From assembly GCA_963708205.1 (NCBI GenBank), contig OY970196.1:3038001-3102000 (forward strand): a DNA stretch of 64,000 nt, in the 5' to 3' direction. A model generated the notes under the pieces. The model ran no database searches, had not been told where the DNA came from, and saw only the letters and a program-made list of their open reading frames with translations. A program made the translations under genes and the position numbers. Source of the stretch: CAVYTF01 sp963708205 (GTDB taxonomy: Bacteria > Bacteroidota > Bacteroidia > Chitinophagales > Chitinophagaceae). Below, one piece after another: positions 9,865 through 18,877 of the stretch. Each line of letters opens with the position of its first letter. The stretch's first letter is position 1.

Positions 9865-9972
9865 TTTTATCAACTTAGCTGCAGAATATTTATTAAACTT
9901 CGTTGCGCAATTTGCGTGTCGAAGCAGCAAATTGGAAACTCTTTGTACGTTCTGTTCGCTTCGCAGCAATCA
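9863..9972 (-). repeat. Intergenic repeat copy A (with internal palindrome)
   Basis: Read on the minus strand this spacer aligns with the copy at 16151-16236: GATTGCTG at one end, a GTACAAaGAG core, GCAACG, TTTAATA, GCAGCTaAGTT and ATAAAATTAAA at the other. Between the two core halves lies a stem-loop with arms CAATTTGC (9908-9915) and GCAAATTG (9927-9934). The palindromic insert is at about the same point where copy C carries a different palindrome. Confidence 0.6.
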
Positions 9973-9983
9973 ATTTTAAATGG

Positions 9984-11384
9984 ATGTCAAAAACATTATT
10001 TGAAAAAATTTGGGAAAAGCATGTTGTAAAAAACATTGAAGGCGGACCTTCTGTTTTTTATATTGACAAGCATTTCATTCATGAGGTTACCAGCCCGCAA
10101 GCCTTTGCTGGCTTGGAAAAGCGCGGTTTAAAAGTATTTCGTCCAAAGCAGGTTGTGGCAACGACAGATCATAATGTGCCAACGCAAAATCAACACTTAC
10201 CGATAAAAGAAGAATTATCAAGAATACAGGTTCAAACACTCGAAGAAAATTGCAGAAAATTCGGTATAGAATTATATGGACTTGGTCATCCTTTTCAAGG
10301 CATCGTTCACATCATTGGTCCTGAACTTGGCATTACTCAACCAGGCATGACAATCGTTTGCGGTGATAGTCATACATCAACTCACGGAGCCTTTGGTAAC
10401 ATTGCATTTGGCATCGGCACCAGCGAGGTTGAAATGGTTTTGGCAACCCAATGTTTAATGCAAACGAAGCCAAAGCTTATGCGCATAAATATTGATGGCA
10501 ACTTAAATAAAGGCGTTGTTTCCAAAGACATCATTTTATACATCATTTCAAAAATTTCATCAAGCGGCGCAACAGGTTATGCAGTTGAATATGCGGGAGG
10601 CGCAATAAGAAATTTAAGTATGGAAGCACGTATGACCATCTGCAATATGAGCATTGAAATGGGTGCACGTTGTGGATTGATTGCACCTGATGAAACAACT
10701 TTTAATTACATCAAAGGAAAGAAGTTAGCGCCCTCAAACGCAGACTGGCAAATGAAAGTAGAAGAATGGAAAAAATTATTTTCTGATGAAGATGCCAAGT
10801 TTGATGTAGAAATAAACATTGATGCTGCAGACATTGAGCCAATGATAACTTACGGCACAAATCCGGGAATGGGCATCGGAATTTCAAAAAATATTCCTTC
10901 ACTAAATATAGTTGATGATAAAGAAAAATCCTCTTTCAAAAAATCACTTCAATACATGGGTTTGCATGAAGGAGAAAATATTTTAGGTAAAAAAGTTGAC
11001 TATGTTTTTATAGGAAGTTGCACCAATGCACGCATCGAAGATCTGCGCATGGTTGCATCTTTTGTAAAGGGAAAACATAAAGCTGATAACGTTGAAGTTT
11101 GGGTTGTTCCAGGAAGTAAACAGGTAGAGCAGCAGGCAATAAATGAGGGCATAAATAAAATATTTGAAGATGCAGGATTTATTCTTCGGCAGCCGGGATG
11201 CAGTGCCTGTTTGGGAATGAACGAAGATAAAATTCCTGCGGGAAAATATTGCATTTCTACAAGCAACAGGAACTTTGAAGGAAGACAGGGACCGAATGCA
11301 CGTACGATGCTTGCAAGTCCGTTAACAGCAGCAGCAGCAGCCATTACAGGAGAAGTAGCAGATGTAAGGGAATTGATTTTATAA
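9984..11384 (+). CDS. leuC: 3-isopropylmalate dehydratase large subunit
   Basis: LeuC with LeuD isomerises 2- to 3-isopropylmalate through isopropylmaleate, using a [4Fe-4S] cluster. The cluster ligands are Cys346 (GSCTNARIED), Cys406 and Cys409 (GCSACLGMN), matching the aconitase-type pattern. The active-site segments VCGDSHTSTHGAFG and FGIGTSEVE are intact. The length of 466 residues is normal. The start at 9984 (MSKTLFEKIW) matches family N-termini. An in-frame upstream extension to 9903 would translate the intergenic repeat and is rejected. A methyltransferase gene separates leuC from its partner leuD. Confidence 0.96.
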   Translation: MSKTLFEKIWEKHVVKNIEGGPSVFYIDKHFIHEVTSPQAFAGLEKRGLKVFRPKQVVATTDHNVPTQNQHLPIKEELSRIQVQTLEENCRKFGIELYGLGHPFQGIVHIIGPELGITQPGMTIVCGDSHTSTHGAFGNIAFGIGTSEVEMVLATQCLMQTKPKLMRINIDGNLNKGVVSKDIILYIISKISSSGATGYAVEYAGGAIRNLSMEARMTICNMSIEMGARCGLIAPDETTFNYIKGKKLAPSNADWQMKVEEWKKLFSDEDAKFDVEINIDAADIEPMITYGTNPGMGIGISKNIPSLNIVDDKEKSSFKKSLQYMGLHEGENILGKKVDYVFIGSCTNARIEDLRMVASFVKGKHKADNVEVWVVPGSKQVEQQAINEGINKIFEDAGFILRQPGCSACLGMNEDKIPAGKYCISTSNRNFEGRQGPNARTMLASPLTAAAAAITGEVADVRELIL

Positions 11385-11400
11385 AAAAATTTTAAGTAAA

Positions 11401-12162
11401 ATGCCTGAGATAAAATGGAACGCAGATTTGTATAACACGAAGCACCATTTCGTTTATAAATATGGCGAAGATGTTGTAAAATGGTTTGATCCAAAAGAAG
11501 ATGAAAGTATTCTTGATGTTGGTTGTGGTACCGGTCAATTAACAAATGAAATAAAAAAATTTGGAACAGTTGTTACCGGTATTGATGCTTCATTTGAAAT
11601 GATTGAAAAGGCAAAACAAAACTTTCCCGATATAAACTTTTTAGTGGTAGATGCAACTGATTTTTCATTCATTGAAAAGTTTGATGCAGTTTTCTCAAAC
11701 GCAACGCTGCATTGGATAAACGAGCAGCAGAAAGCAATTGATTGCATTTATAAAAATTTAAAACCTGGAGGCAGATTTGTTTTTGAAATGGGTGGAAAAC
11801 ATAACATCGAAAGTATTCATAACGCTATTAAAATTGCTTTTATTAATGAAGGTTTAGAAAACAAAATATCAACTGTATCTAATTATTTCCCTTCTGTTGC
11901 AGAACAAAGTAAAGTATTGGAGAATGCAGGTTTTACAATAACGAAGGTTGCTTATTTTAAACGACCGACAGAGTTGAATGGTGAAGATGGAATGAGAAAT
12001 TGGATTGTACAATTTTGCGATTTCTTTTTTAAACAAACTGATATTTCAACAAAAGAAAAAATTATAAATAATGCAGTTGAACAATTAAAAACTACAAATT
12101 ATAAAAGCGGAATTTGGTATGCTGATTATGTTCGGTTGCGAATAAAAGCTATTAAAGAATAA
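11401..12162 (+). CDS. Class I SAM-dependent methyltransferase, Tam/Tmt1-like
   Basis: This 253-residue protein has a Rossmann-type methyltransferase fold: motif I ILDVGCGTGQLT (about 39-50), an acidic ribose-binding position in VTGIDAS, and the post-motif FSNATLHWI. The NATLHW segment and overall length resemble trans-aconitate 2-methyltransferase (Tam). The gene sits 16 bp after leuC and 2 bp before leuD, so it is almost surely co-transcribed with the isopropylmalate isomerase. Yeast Tmt1 methylates both trans-aconitate and 3-isopropylmalate, so an isopropylmalate/isopropylmaleate-type substrate is a reasonable inference from context. Substrate unproven. A generic small-molecule or ubiquinone-type methyltransferase is the alternative. 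Confidence 0.85.
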   Translation: MPEIKWNADLYNTKHHFVYKYGEDVVKWFDPKEDESILDVGCGTGQLTNEIKKFGTVVTGIDASFEMIEKAKQNFPDINFLVVDATDFSFIEKFDAVFSNATLHWINEQQKAIDCIYKNLKPGGRFVFEMGGKHNIESIHNAIKIAFINEGLENKISTVSNYFPSVAEQSKVLENAGFTITKVAYFKRPTELNGEDGMRNWIVQFCDFFFKQTDISTKEKIINNAVEQLKTTNYKSGIWYADYVRLRIKAIKE

Positions 12163-12164
12163 AC

Positions 12165-12764
12165 ATGAGTAAGCAAATAAATATTGTTACTTCAACAATG
12201 GTTCCGATTAATATTGAAAATATTGATACGGATCAAATAATTCCCGCCCGTTTTCTGAAAGCCACGAGCAGAGAGGGCTTTGGAAAGAATCTATTTCGTG
12301 ATTGGCGTTATGAAAACGATAATGAAGCAACGCCGAAAAGAGACTTTATTTTAAACAATCCTATTTACAAAGGAAAGATTTTAGTTGCCGCAAAAAATTT
12401 TGGATGCGGTTCTTCGCGCGAACATGCAGCCTGGGCAATAAAAGATTATGGTTTCGATGTTGTGATCAGCAGTTTTTTTGCAGATATTTTTAAGAATAAT
12501 GCATTGAATAATTTTTTGCTGCCCGTAACTGTTAGCGATGATTTTTTACAAAAGATTTTTGGTTCTGTTGAACAAAATTCTAATAATGAAATCGAAGTAA
12601 ATCTTGAAAAACAAATTGTAAAAATATTATCAACAAACGAACAGGAAATCTTCGATATCAATACTTATAAAAAAACATGTTTATTAAATGGCTATGATGA
12701 TATTGATTATTTATTAAGCATGAACAATGAGATTGAAGAATTTGAAAAGATGTTAAGTATTTAA
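12165..12764 (+). CDS. leuD: 3-isopropylmalate dehydratase small subunit
   Basis: LeuD supplies the swivelling domain that completes the LeuC active site. The N-terminal NIDTDQIIPARFLK segment and the substrate-binding FGCGSSREHAAWAI loop are conserved, and the 199-residue length is normal. It starts 2 bp after the methyltransferase stop and ends directly against leuB, so translation is probably coupled. No anomalies. Confidence 0.96.
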   Translation: MSKQINIVTSTMVPINIENIDTDQIIPARFLKATSREGFGKNLFRDWRYENDNEATPKRDFILNNPIYKGKILVAAKNFGCGSSREHAAWAIKDYGFDVVISSFFADIFKNNALNNFLLPVTVSDDFLQKIFGSVEQNSNNEIEVNLEKQIVKILSTNEQEIFDINTYKKTCLLNGYDDIDYLLSMNNEIEEFEKMLSI

Positions 12765-12782
12765 ATGTTTTTGCCTTTTATT

Positions 12783-13904
12783 ATGAAGAAAAATATTACA
12801 GTAATTCCCGGAGATGGGATTGGTCCTGAAGTAACAGCGCAGTCAATTAAAGTATTGAATGCAGTTGCAGAAAGGTTCAATCATGAATTTAATTTTACTT
12901 ATTGTTTAATGGGCGCCGATGCAATTGACAAGACCGGAAATCCTTTGCCTGATGAAACAATTGAAAGTTGTTTGAACAGTGATGCTATTTTGTTTGGCGC
13001 CATAGGACATCCAAAATATGACAATGATCCAACTGCGAAAGTCAGGCCGGAACAGGGTTTGCTGAAGCTTCGCAAGACCTTGCAGTTGTTTGCAAATATT
13101 CGTCCTGTTAAAACATATTCCTCGCTCTCGCATCTCTCACCTTTAAAAAGCAAACTTTTGGAAGATGTTGATTTTATAATTTTCCGCGAACTAACAGGTG
13201 GCATTTATTTTGGCAAAAAAGAATTGACAGAAGAAGGTAATAAAGCAAGCGATGAATGCATTTATACAAAGTCCGAAATAGAACGGGTGGCACATCTTGC
13301 TTTTCATTTTGCACAAAAAAAAGAACGCAAACAAAAGTTGACGCTTGTTGATAAAGCAAATGTTTTGGAAACATCAAGGCTTTGGAGAAAAACTGTTCAG
13401 GAAATTTCAAAGCAATATGAAAGTGTCGAAGTTGATTACATGTTTGTTGATAATGCGGCAATGCAAATAATTCTCAATCCAAAACAATTTGATGTTATTC
13501 TTACTGAAAATATGTTTGGTGATATTATCAGCGATGAAGCAAGTGTTTTAAGCGGTTCATTGGGCCTTGCTCCTTCTGCTTCGGTTGGTTCAGGCTCTGC
13601 TTTATTCGAGCCGATTCATGGGTCTTATCCGCAAGCCGCAGGCAAAGATATTGCGAATCCTGTTGGCTCGATTTTATCAACTGCAATGATGCTTGACTAT
13701 CTCAGCATGACTGAAGAAGCAATGCTGGTAAGGGTTGCAGTCGATTGGACGTTGAAAAATAATTTTGTTACAAAGGATATAGACAACATAAATTTTTATT
13801 TCACTTCCACGATCGGCGACTTGGTTGCTGATTTTGTAAGCAATAAAATTTCAGGAGAAATAAATAAGGGAAATATAGAATTGAGAAAATCAACAATTAT
13901 ATAA
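12783..13904 (+). CDS. leuB: 3-isopropylmalate dehydrogenase
   Basis: LeuB oxidatively decarboxylates 3-isopropylmalate with NAD+ to give 2-oxoisocaproate. Diagnostic segments are VIPGDGIGPEV at the N-terminus, LVDKANVLETSRLWR with the catalytic Lys, DEASVLSGSLGLAPSAS, and FEPIHGSYPQAAGKDIANP for NAD binding. The length is 373 residues from the ATG at 12783 (MKKNITVIPG). An ATG at 12765, abutting the leuD stop, would add only six residues (MFLPFI) and is less like family members. It closes the leuACDB set. Confidence 0.95.
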   Translation: MKKNITVIPGDGIGPEVTAQSIKVLNAVAERFNHEFNFTYCLMGADAIDKTGNPLPDETIESCLNSDAILFGAIGHPKYDNDPTAKVRPEQGLLKLRKTLQLFANIRPVKTYSSLSHLSPLKSKLLEDVDFIIFRELTGGIYFGKKELTEEGNKASDECIYTKSEIERVAHLAFHFAQKKERKQKLTLVDKANVLETSRLWRKTVQEISKQYESVEVDYMFVDNAAMQIILNPKQFDVILTENMFGDIISDEASVLSGSLGLAPSASVGSGSALFEPIHGSYPQAAGKDIANPVGSILSTAMMLDYLSMTEEAMLVRVAVDWTLKNNFVTKDIDNINFYFTSTIGDLVADFVSNKISGEINKGNIELRKSTII

Positions 13905-13934
13905 CCGCTTATATAATTTAAACAAAAAGATTTA

Positions 13935-15620
13935 ATGTCAGAACTTAATAAATATTCTAAAACACTTACGCAGGACGAAACGCAACCTGGCGCGCAGGCG
14001 ATGTATTATGCCATAGGCTTTAAAGATGAAGATTTTTACAAGGCACAAGTTGGTGTCGTGAGCATGGGCTGGGATGGCAATCCCTGCAATATGCATTTGA
14101 ATGACCTTGCGACAAGTGTGAGAAAAAGTATTGATGACGTAGAAGGCTTGCTGGGACTGCGTTTCTACACGATCGGGGTAAGCGATGGCATCAGCATGGG
14201 AACAGATGGAATGCGTTTTAGTTTGGTGAGCCGTGATGTGATCGCTGATAGTATTGAGACGAATGCGAGTGCACAATATTATGATGCATTGATTGCAATT
14301 CCGGGATGTGATAAGAACATGCCTGGATGCATTATGGCAATAGGAAGATTGAATCGCCCCTCAATTATGTTGTATGGTGGCACGATTGCTCCGGGACATT
14401 ATAAAGGTGAAGATTTGAATCTTGTTTCTGCGTTTGAAGCGCTTGGACAAAAGATCGCAGGCAATTTGGATGAGCAGGAATTTAAAGGAATTATTCGCAA
14501 TGCATGTCCTGGTGCTGGCGCTTGCGGCGGTATGTACACTGCAAACACAATGGCTTCAGCGATTGAAGCGTTGGGTATGAGTTTGCCTTATTCATCTTCC
14601 AATCCTGCTTTGAGTGAAGACAAACAAAAAGAATGTGCAGCAATTGGTGAAGCAATAAAAATATTATTAGAAAAAGATATCAAACCAAAAGATATCATGA
14701 CGCGTGAAGCATTTGAAAATGCTATTACCGTTATTATGGTGCTTGGAGGAAGCACAAATGCAGTGTTGCATTTGATCGCAATGGCAAAGAGTGTTGGCGT
14801 GAAATTGACACAGGATGATTTTCAAACCATCAGTAATAAAATTCCTGTTCTTGCAGATTTTAAACCAAGCGGAAAATATTTGATGGAAGATTTGCACAAA
14901 CATGGCGGCATTCCTGCAGTGATGAAATACTTACTGGGCAAAGGTTTGCTGCATGGTGACTGTTTAACTGTTACTGGAAAAACTATTGCAGAAAATTTGA
15001 AGAATGCACCAGATTTAGATTTTCAAAAGCAAAACATTATTCATCCTTTAGAAAATCCCTTGAAAAAAACAGGGCACTTGCAAATCTTATATGGCAATCT
15101 TGCTGAAGGCGGAAGCGTTGCAAAAATTTCTGGTAAAGAAGGTGAACGTTTTGAAGGAACTGCACGTGTGTTTGAAGGTGAAAAGCATTTGATTGAAGGA
15201 CTGCAAAGTGGCCGCGTGCATGCAGGTGATGTTGTTGTAATTAGATACATCGGACCAAAAGGTGCGCCTGGTATGCCCGAAATGTTGAAACCTACAGGAG
15301 CCATTATTGGCGCGGGTTTGGGCAAATCAGTTGCATTAATTACAGATGGAAGATTTAGTGGAGGCACACATGGATTTGTTGTTGGTCACATTACGCCTGA
15401 GGCTTATGAAGGTGGCTTGATCGCATTAGTTGAAGACAATGATATAATTGAAATAGATGCAGTAAAAAATACATTGACTTTGAAAGTAAGTGAAGAAGAA
15501 ATTGCACAACGCAAAGCAAGTTGGAAGCAGCCTGCATTAAAAGCAACGAACGGAATTTTATATAAATATGCGAAGTATGTGAAGAATGCAGCTGAAGGTT
15601 GTGTAACAGATGAAGATTAA
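13935..15620 (+). CDS. ilvD: Dihydroxy-acid dehydratase
   Basis: IlvD dehydrates the dihydroxy acids of both the valine and isoleucine branches using an iron-sulfur cluster. Candidate cluster cysteines lie in DGNPCNMH, PGCDKNMPGC and CPGAGACGGMYTANTM. The C-terminal GRFSGGTHGFVVGHI motif is intact. At 561 residues it has the usual length. It follows leuB by 30 bp and precedes a small DinB-type gene by 9 bp on the same strand, consistent with one operon. Confidence 0.96.
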   Translation: MSELNKYSKTLTQDETQPGAQAMYYAIGFKDEDFYKAQVGVVSMGWDGNPCNMHLNDLATSVRKSIDDVEGLLGLRFYTIGVSDGISMGTDGMRFSLVSRDVIADSIETNASAQYYDALIAIPGCDKNMPGCIMAIGRLNRPSIMLYGGTIAPGHYKGEDLNLVSAFEALGQKIAGNLDEQEFKGIIRNACPGAGACGGMYTANTMASAIEALGMSLPYSSSNPALSEDKQKECAAIGEAIKILLEKDIKPKDIMTREAFENAITVIMVLGGSTNAVLHLIAMAKSVGVKLTQDDFQTISNKIPVLADFKPSGKYLMEDLHKHGGIPAVMKYLLGKGLLHGDCLTVTGKTIAENLKNAPDLDFQKQNIIHPLENPLKKTGHLQILYGNLAEGGSVAKISGKEGERFEGTARVFEGEKHLIEGLQSGRVHAGDVVVIRYIGPKGAPGMPEMLKPTGAIIGAGLGKSVALITDGRFSGGTHGFVVGHITPEAYEGGLIALVEDNDIIEIDAVKNTLTLKVSEEEIAQRKASWKQPALKATNGILYKYAKYVKNAAEGCVTDED

Positions 15621-15629
15621 AATAAAACA

Positions 15630-16136
15630 ATGACGAAAGCTTATTATAAAGAGTTATTCGAGTATCATGTTTGGGCTAATGAAACAATGTGTTCCTGGCT
15701 TAACAAAATTGATGATGCACAATGGAAACAAAACATTGTAAGCAGTTTCAACAGTATTGAATCAACGGTTTTGCACGTTGCATCTGCGGAAAAATTATGG
15801 CTTGAAAGATTTGAAAATAAACCATCTAATGATCTGCTCATTAATTCTTTCAAGGGCTCAAAAGCAGAGCTGGCAAGCGTTTGGCTTGAAATATCAAACA
15901 GCTTAAAAATACTAATCGAAAATTTTGATGAAGAAAGATTGAAAGAAAATTTGACGTATAAGAATATAAAAGGAATAGAATTTACAATACCATATTACTG
16001 GTTGTTTACACATGTGGTGAATCATTCAACATATCATCGGGGGCAGTTGGTAACAATGTTAAGACAGGTTGGCTTTACTGATGTTCATTCAATTGATATG
16101 AGTACATTTTTTACAACAAATACGAAACAATTATAG
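15630..16136 (+). CDS. DinB/YfiT-type four-helix protein
   Basis: The 168-residue protein has the DinB-superfamily four-helix layout with a putative metal-binding His triad: His49 (TVLHVASAEKLW), His132 and His136 (VVNHSTYHRGQL). Members are thiol transferases or metal-dependent hydrolases acting on small molecules, often linked to detoxification. The exact activity cannot be inferred. It lies 9 bp after ilvD, so it is probably read from the same transcript. An intergenic repeat separates it from ilvB. Confidence 0.82.
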   Translation: MTKAYYKELFEYHVWANETMCSWLNKIDDAQWKQNIVSSFNSIESTVLHVASAEKLWLERFENKPSNDLLINSFKGSKAELASVWLEISNSLKILIENFDEERLKENLTYKNIKGIEFTIPYYWLFTHVVNHSTYHRGQLVTMLRQVGFTDVHSIDMSTFFTTNTKQL

Positions 16137-16150
16137 AACGCATGTTACAG

Positions 16151-16236
16151 ATATTGCTGCATGGAATGACGAACGTACAAGAGTGCGACGCAACGACAGC
16201 TTAATAGTAGCATTGCAGCTTAGTTCATAAAATTAA
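16151..16236 (+). repeat. Intergenic repeat copy B (uninterrupted reference copy)
   Basis: This is the clearest copy of the repeat family, starting with ATATTGCTG and containing the core GTACAAGAGTGCGACGCAAC (16175-16194), then AGCTTAATAGTAG and ending near GTTCATAAAATTAAA. The inner TTGCG/CGCAA arms (seen on the minus strand of the core) make it weakly palindromic. The copy at 25933-26017 shares the whole core perfectly on the opposite strand. Confidence 0.7.
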
Positions 16237-16245
16237 AACTGAATT

Positions 16246-17982
16246 ATGGAAACGCTCGAACTAAAAGAAAAAAAAATATCAGCCAAAAAACTTCCAAACA
16301 TAACAGGAAGTGAAGCAGTTTTGGATGCCTTGATCGCTGAAAATGTGGAAACGATTTTCGGTTATCCCGGAGGCGCAATCATGCCAATTTACGATGCGTT
16401 GTATGATTATAATGACAGGCTCGAACATATTCTCGTCCGTCATGAACAGGGCGCAATCCACGCTGCGCAAGGCTTTGCGAGGACCTCGGGAAAAACCGGC
16501 GTTGTGTTTGCAACGAGCGGACCAGGCGCCACGAATCTCGTAACAGGGTTGGCTGATGCAATGATTGACAGCACGCCTGTTGTTTGTATTACAGGACAAG
16601 TATTCGCACATCTTCTTGGCACTGATGCGTTTCAAGAGACAGATGTCATAAATATTACGACACCTGTCACAAAGTGGAATTACCAGGTAACGGATGCCAC
16701 GGAAATTCCTGCGGCAATAGCCAAGGCTTTTTATATTGCAGGAAGTGGCAGACCCGGACCTGTTTTAATTGATATTACAAAAAATGCGCAGCTTCAAAAA
16801 TTTGATTATCCGGGTTATAAAAAATGTAATCACATCCGCAGTTACAGACCAAAACCAATCGTTAGAAAAAAATATATTGAAGAAGCTGCAAGGCTTATCA
16901 ATGAAGCAAAAAAACCTTTTGTAATTTTTGGGCAAGGTGTAATTCTTGGTAAAGCAGAAACTGAATTCAAAGCTTTTATTGAAAAAGGAAATCTTCCCGC
17001 AGCGTGGACCATATTAGGTTTGAGCGCTTTGCCTACTGATCATTATTTGAATGTCGGCATGTTGGGAATGCATGGAAATTATGGACCAAATGTTTTGACA
17101 AATGAATGCGATGTGCTGATAGCAATTGGTATGCGCTTCGATGATCGTGTTACCGGAAGGCTGGATAAATATGCTCGACAGGCAAAAATTATTCATCTAG
17201 ATATTGACCCTTCTGAGATTGATAAAAATATAAAAACTGCAGTGCCCGTTTGGGGAGATTGTAAAGAAACATTACCCTTGTTAACTGCGTTGATCGAAAA
17301 GAAAGAACATACCGATTGGCTGCAGAAATTTAAACAGTTTACAAAAGAAGAAATAGAAATTGTTATTGATAAAGAAATGCATCCATCTGTTGATGAGATG
17401 AGCATGGCTGAAGTTATTGATACATTAAATGAACTTACAAAAGGCAACGCTATAATTGTTACTGATGTTGGTCAGCACCAAATGGTGGCTTGCCGTTATG
17501 CAAAGTTCAATCAATCAAAAAGCAATGTCACTTCAGGTGGTTTGGGCACAATGGGTTTTGCATTGCCCGCGGCGATCGGCGCAAAATATGGTGCGCCCGA
17601 AAGAACAGTTGTTGCGATTATTGGTGATGGAGGTTTTCAAATGACTTTGCAGGAACTTGGAACGATTATGCAATTTGATATTGACGTAAAAATCATCATT
17701 CTCAACAACAGATTTCTCGGCATGGTTCGTCAGTGGCAGGAGCTTTTCAATTCAAAAAGATATTCTTTCGTAGATATTCAAAGTCCGGATTTTGTTGCGC
17801 TTGCAAAGGCATATAAAATTGAAGGAAAGAAAGTTGACGAAAGAAAAAATTTAAAATCATCATTGGCTGAAATGCTTGCTCACAATGGCTCTTACCTTCT
17901 TGAGATAATGGTAGGAAAAGAAAATAATGTTTTTCCAATGGTTCCTCAGGGATGCAGTGTTAGTGAAATAAGATTGAAGTAA
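16246..17982 (+). CDS. ilvB: Acetolactate synthase large (catalytic) subunit
   Basis: IlvB is the ThDP-, FAD- and Mg-dependent enzyme that condenses pyruvate with pyruvate or 2-oxobutyrate. The N-terminal FGYPGGAIMPIYDAL and LVRHEQGAIHAAQGFAR include the ThDP-activating Glu. The FAD region has IAIGMRFDDRVTG. The C-terminal ThDP motif is IIGDGGFQMTLQEL ... LNNRFLGMVRQWQELF. The 578-residue length is normal. The stop overlaps the start of the next gene (TAATG), so translation of the small ABM protein is coupled. The regulatory subunit IlvN comes one gene later. Confidence 0.96.
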   Translation: METLELKEKKISAKKLPNITGSEAVLDALIAENVETIFGYPGGAIMPIYDALYDYNDRLEHILVRHEQGAIHAAQGFARTSGKTGVVFATSGPGATNLVTGLADAMIDSTPVVCITGQVFAHLLGTDAFQETDVINITTPVTKWNYQVTDATEIPAAIAKAFYIAGSGRPGPVLIDITKNAQLQKFDYPGYKKCNHIRSYRPKPIVRKKYIEEAARLINEAKKPFVIFGQGVILGKAETEFKAFIEKGNLPAAWTILGLSALPTDHYLNVGMLGMHGNYGPNVLTNECDVLIAIGMRFDDRVTGRLDKYARQAKIIHLDIDPSEIDKNIKTAVPVWGDCKETLPLLTALIEKKEHTDWLQKFKQFTKEEIEIVIDKEMHPSVDEMSMAEVIDTLNELTKGNAIIVTDVGQHQMVACRYAKFNQSKSNVTSGGLGTMGFALPAAIGAKYGAPERTVVAIIGDGGFQMTLQELGTIMQFDIDVKIIILNNRFLGMVRQWQELFNSKRYSFVDIQSPDFVALAKAYKIEGKKVDERKNLKSSLAEMLAHNGSYLLEIMVGKENNVFPMVPQGCSVSEIRLK

Positions 17983-18278
17983 TGATGACAGAAGTTGCTG
18001 TTTTAAATATTAAGAAAGGAGAAAGTAAATTGTTTGAAACGGCATTTGATGAAGCCCAACTTATTATTAGTTCAATGAAAGGTTATATAGAACATGAGTT
18101 ATTAAAATGTTTGGAAAAAGATGATAAATATTTATTGATTGTGCGATGGCAAACATTGGAAGACCATACAAAAGGCTTTAGAAACAGCAATCAATATAAT
18201 GAATGGAAAAAATTGTTACATCATTTTTATGAGCCATTTCCAAACGTCGAGCATTATCAAAAAATATTTAAAGATTAG
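17982..18278 (+). CDS. Antibiotic biosynthesis monooxygenase (ABM)-fold protein
   Basis: This 98-residue protein has the beta-alpha-beta-beta ferredoxin-like ABM pattern: AVLNIKKGESKLFETAF, then SMKGYIEHELLKC, then YLLIVRWQTLEDHTKGFRNS. ABM proteins form dimers and act as small monooxygenases, heme-degrading enzymes or signal-molecule enzymes. Many have no known substrate. The start overlaps the ilvB stop by one base. A second ATG follows at once at 17985. Being wedged between the two acetolactate synthase subunits suggests co-expression, but a role in branched-chain synthesis is only a guess. Confidence 0.75.
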   Translation: MMTEVAVLNIKKGESKLFETAFDEAQLIISSMKGYIEHELLKCLEKDDKYLLIVRWQTLEDHTKGFRNSNQYNEWKKLLHHFYEPFPNVEHYQKIFKD

Positions 18279-18280
18279 TT

Positions 18281-18868
18281 ATGAAACAGGAATATACAAT
18301 AACAGTCTATACAGAAAACCAGGTTGGTTTACTAAATCGGATTGCGATAATTTTTACAAGAAGAAAAATAAATATTGATAGTTTGAACACATCTCCAACG
18401 GAAGTGGAAAGTGTGCATCGTTTTACAATAGTTGTTAACGAAACCGAAGATGTGATTAGAAAACTTTGCAGGCAAATTGAAAAGCAGGTTGAAGTGTTGA
18501 AAGCATATTATAACACAAACGATGAAATTGTTTGGCAGGAAGTTGCTTTATATAAAGTGCCGACTGAAGTGATTGCTGAAAAAGTAAAAGTTGAAAGATT
18601 GCTTCGCGAATATGGCGCACGTGCAGTTGCGATAAGAAAAGATTACATCGTTTTTGAAACAAGCGGACATCGCGAAGAGATTGAAGCTTTGATAAAAGCA
18701 TTGGAACCTTTTGGTTTGATTGAATTTGTACGCAGTGCGAGAATCGCTATAATCAAAGACAGCAAAGGCTTTCATGAAAAACTGAAAGAGTTTGAACAGC
18801 ATCAACCGGGCGAAAGTGTTATTGAAAATGAATTTTTAAATCAACAGGGAGAAGTGTTTAGCATGTAA
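18281..18868 (+). CDS. ilvN: Acetolactate synthase small (regulatory) subunit
   Basis: IlvN binds the catalytic subunit and normally confers valine feedback inhibition. The N-terminal ACT domain begins YTITVYTENQVGLLNRIAIIFTRRKINIDSL, with the effector-site Asn and Gly positions present, and the C-terminal ACT-like half contains ALYKVP and a long FVRSARIAI segment. The 195-residue length suits the long Bacteroidota/plant-like small subunit. It starts 2 bp after the ABM gene. The gene name is also written ilvH in other genomes. Confidence 0.93.
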   Translation: MKQEYTITVYTENQVGLLNRIAIIFTRRKINIDSLNTSPTEVESVHRFTIVVNETEDVIRKLCRQIEKQVEVLKAYYNTNDEIVWQEVALYKVPTEVIAEKVKVERLLREYGARAVAIRKDYIVFETSGHREEIEALIKALEPFGLIEFVRSARIAIIKDSKGFHEKLKEFEQHQPGESVIENEFLNQQGEVFSM

Positions 18869-18877
18869 ATAATTTGT

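Noticed and set aside
9903..9983. N-terminal extension of leuC.
   Set aside because: It would translate intergenic repeat copy A. Family N-termini begin at MSKTLFEKIW.
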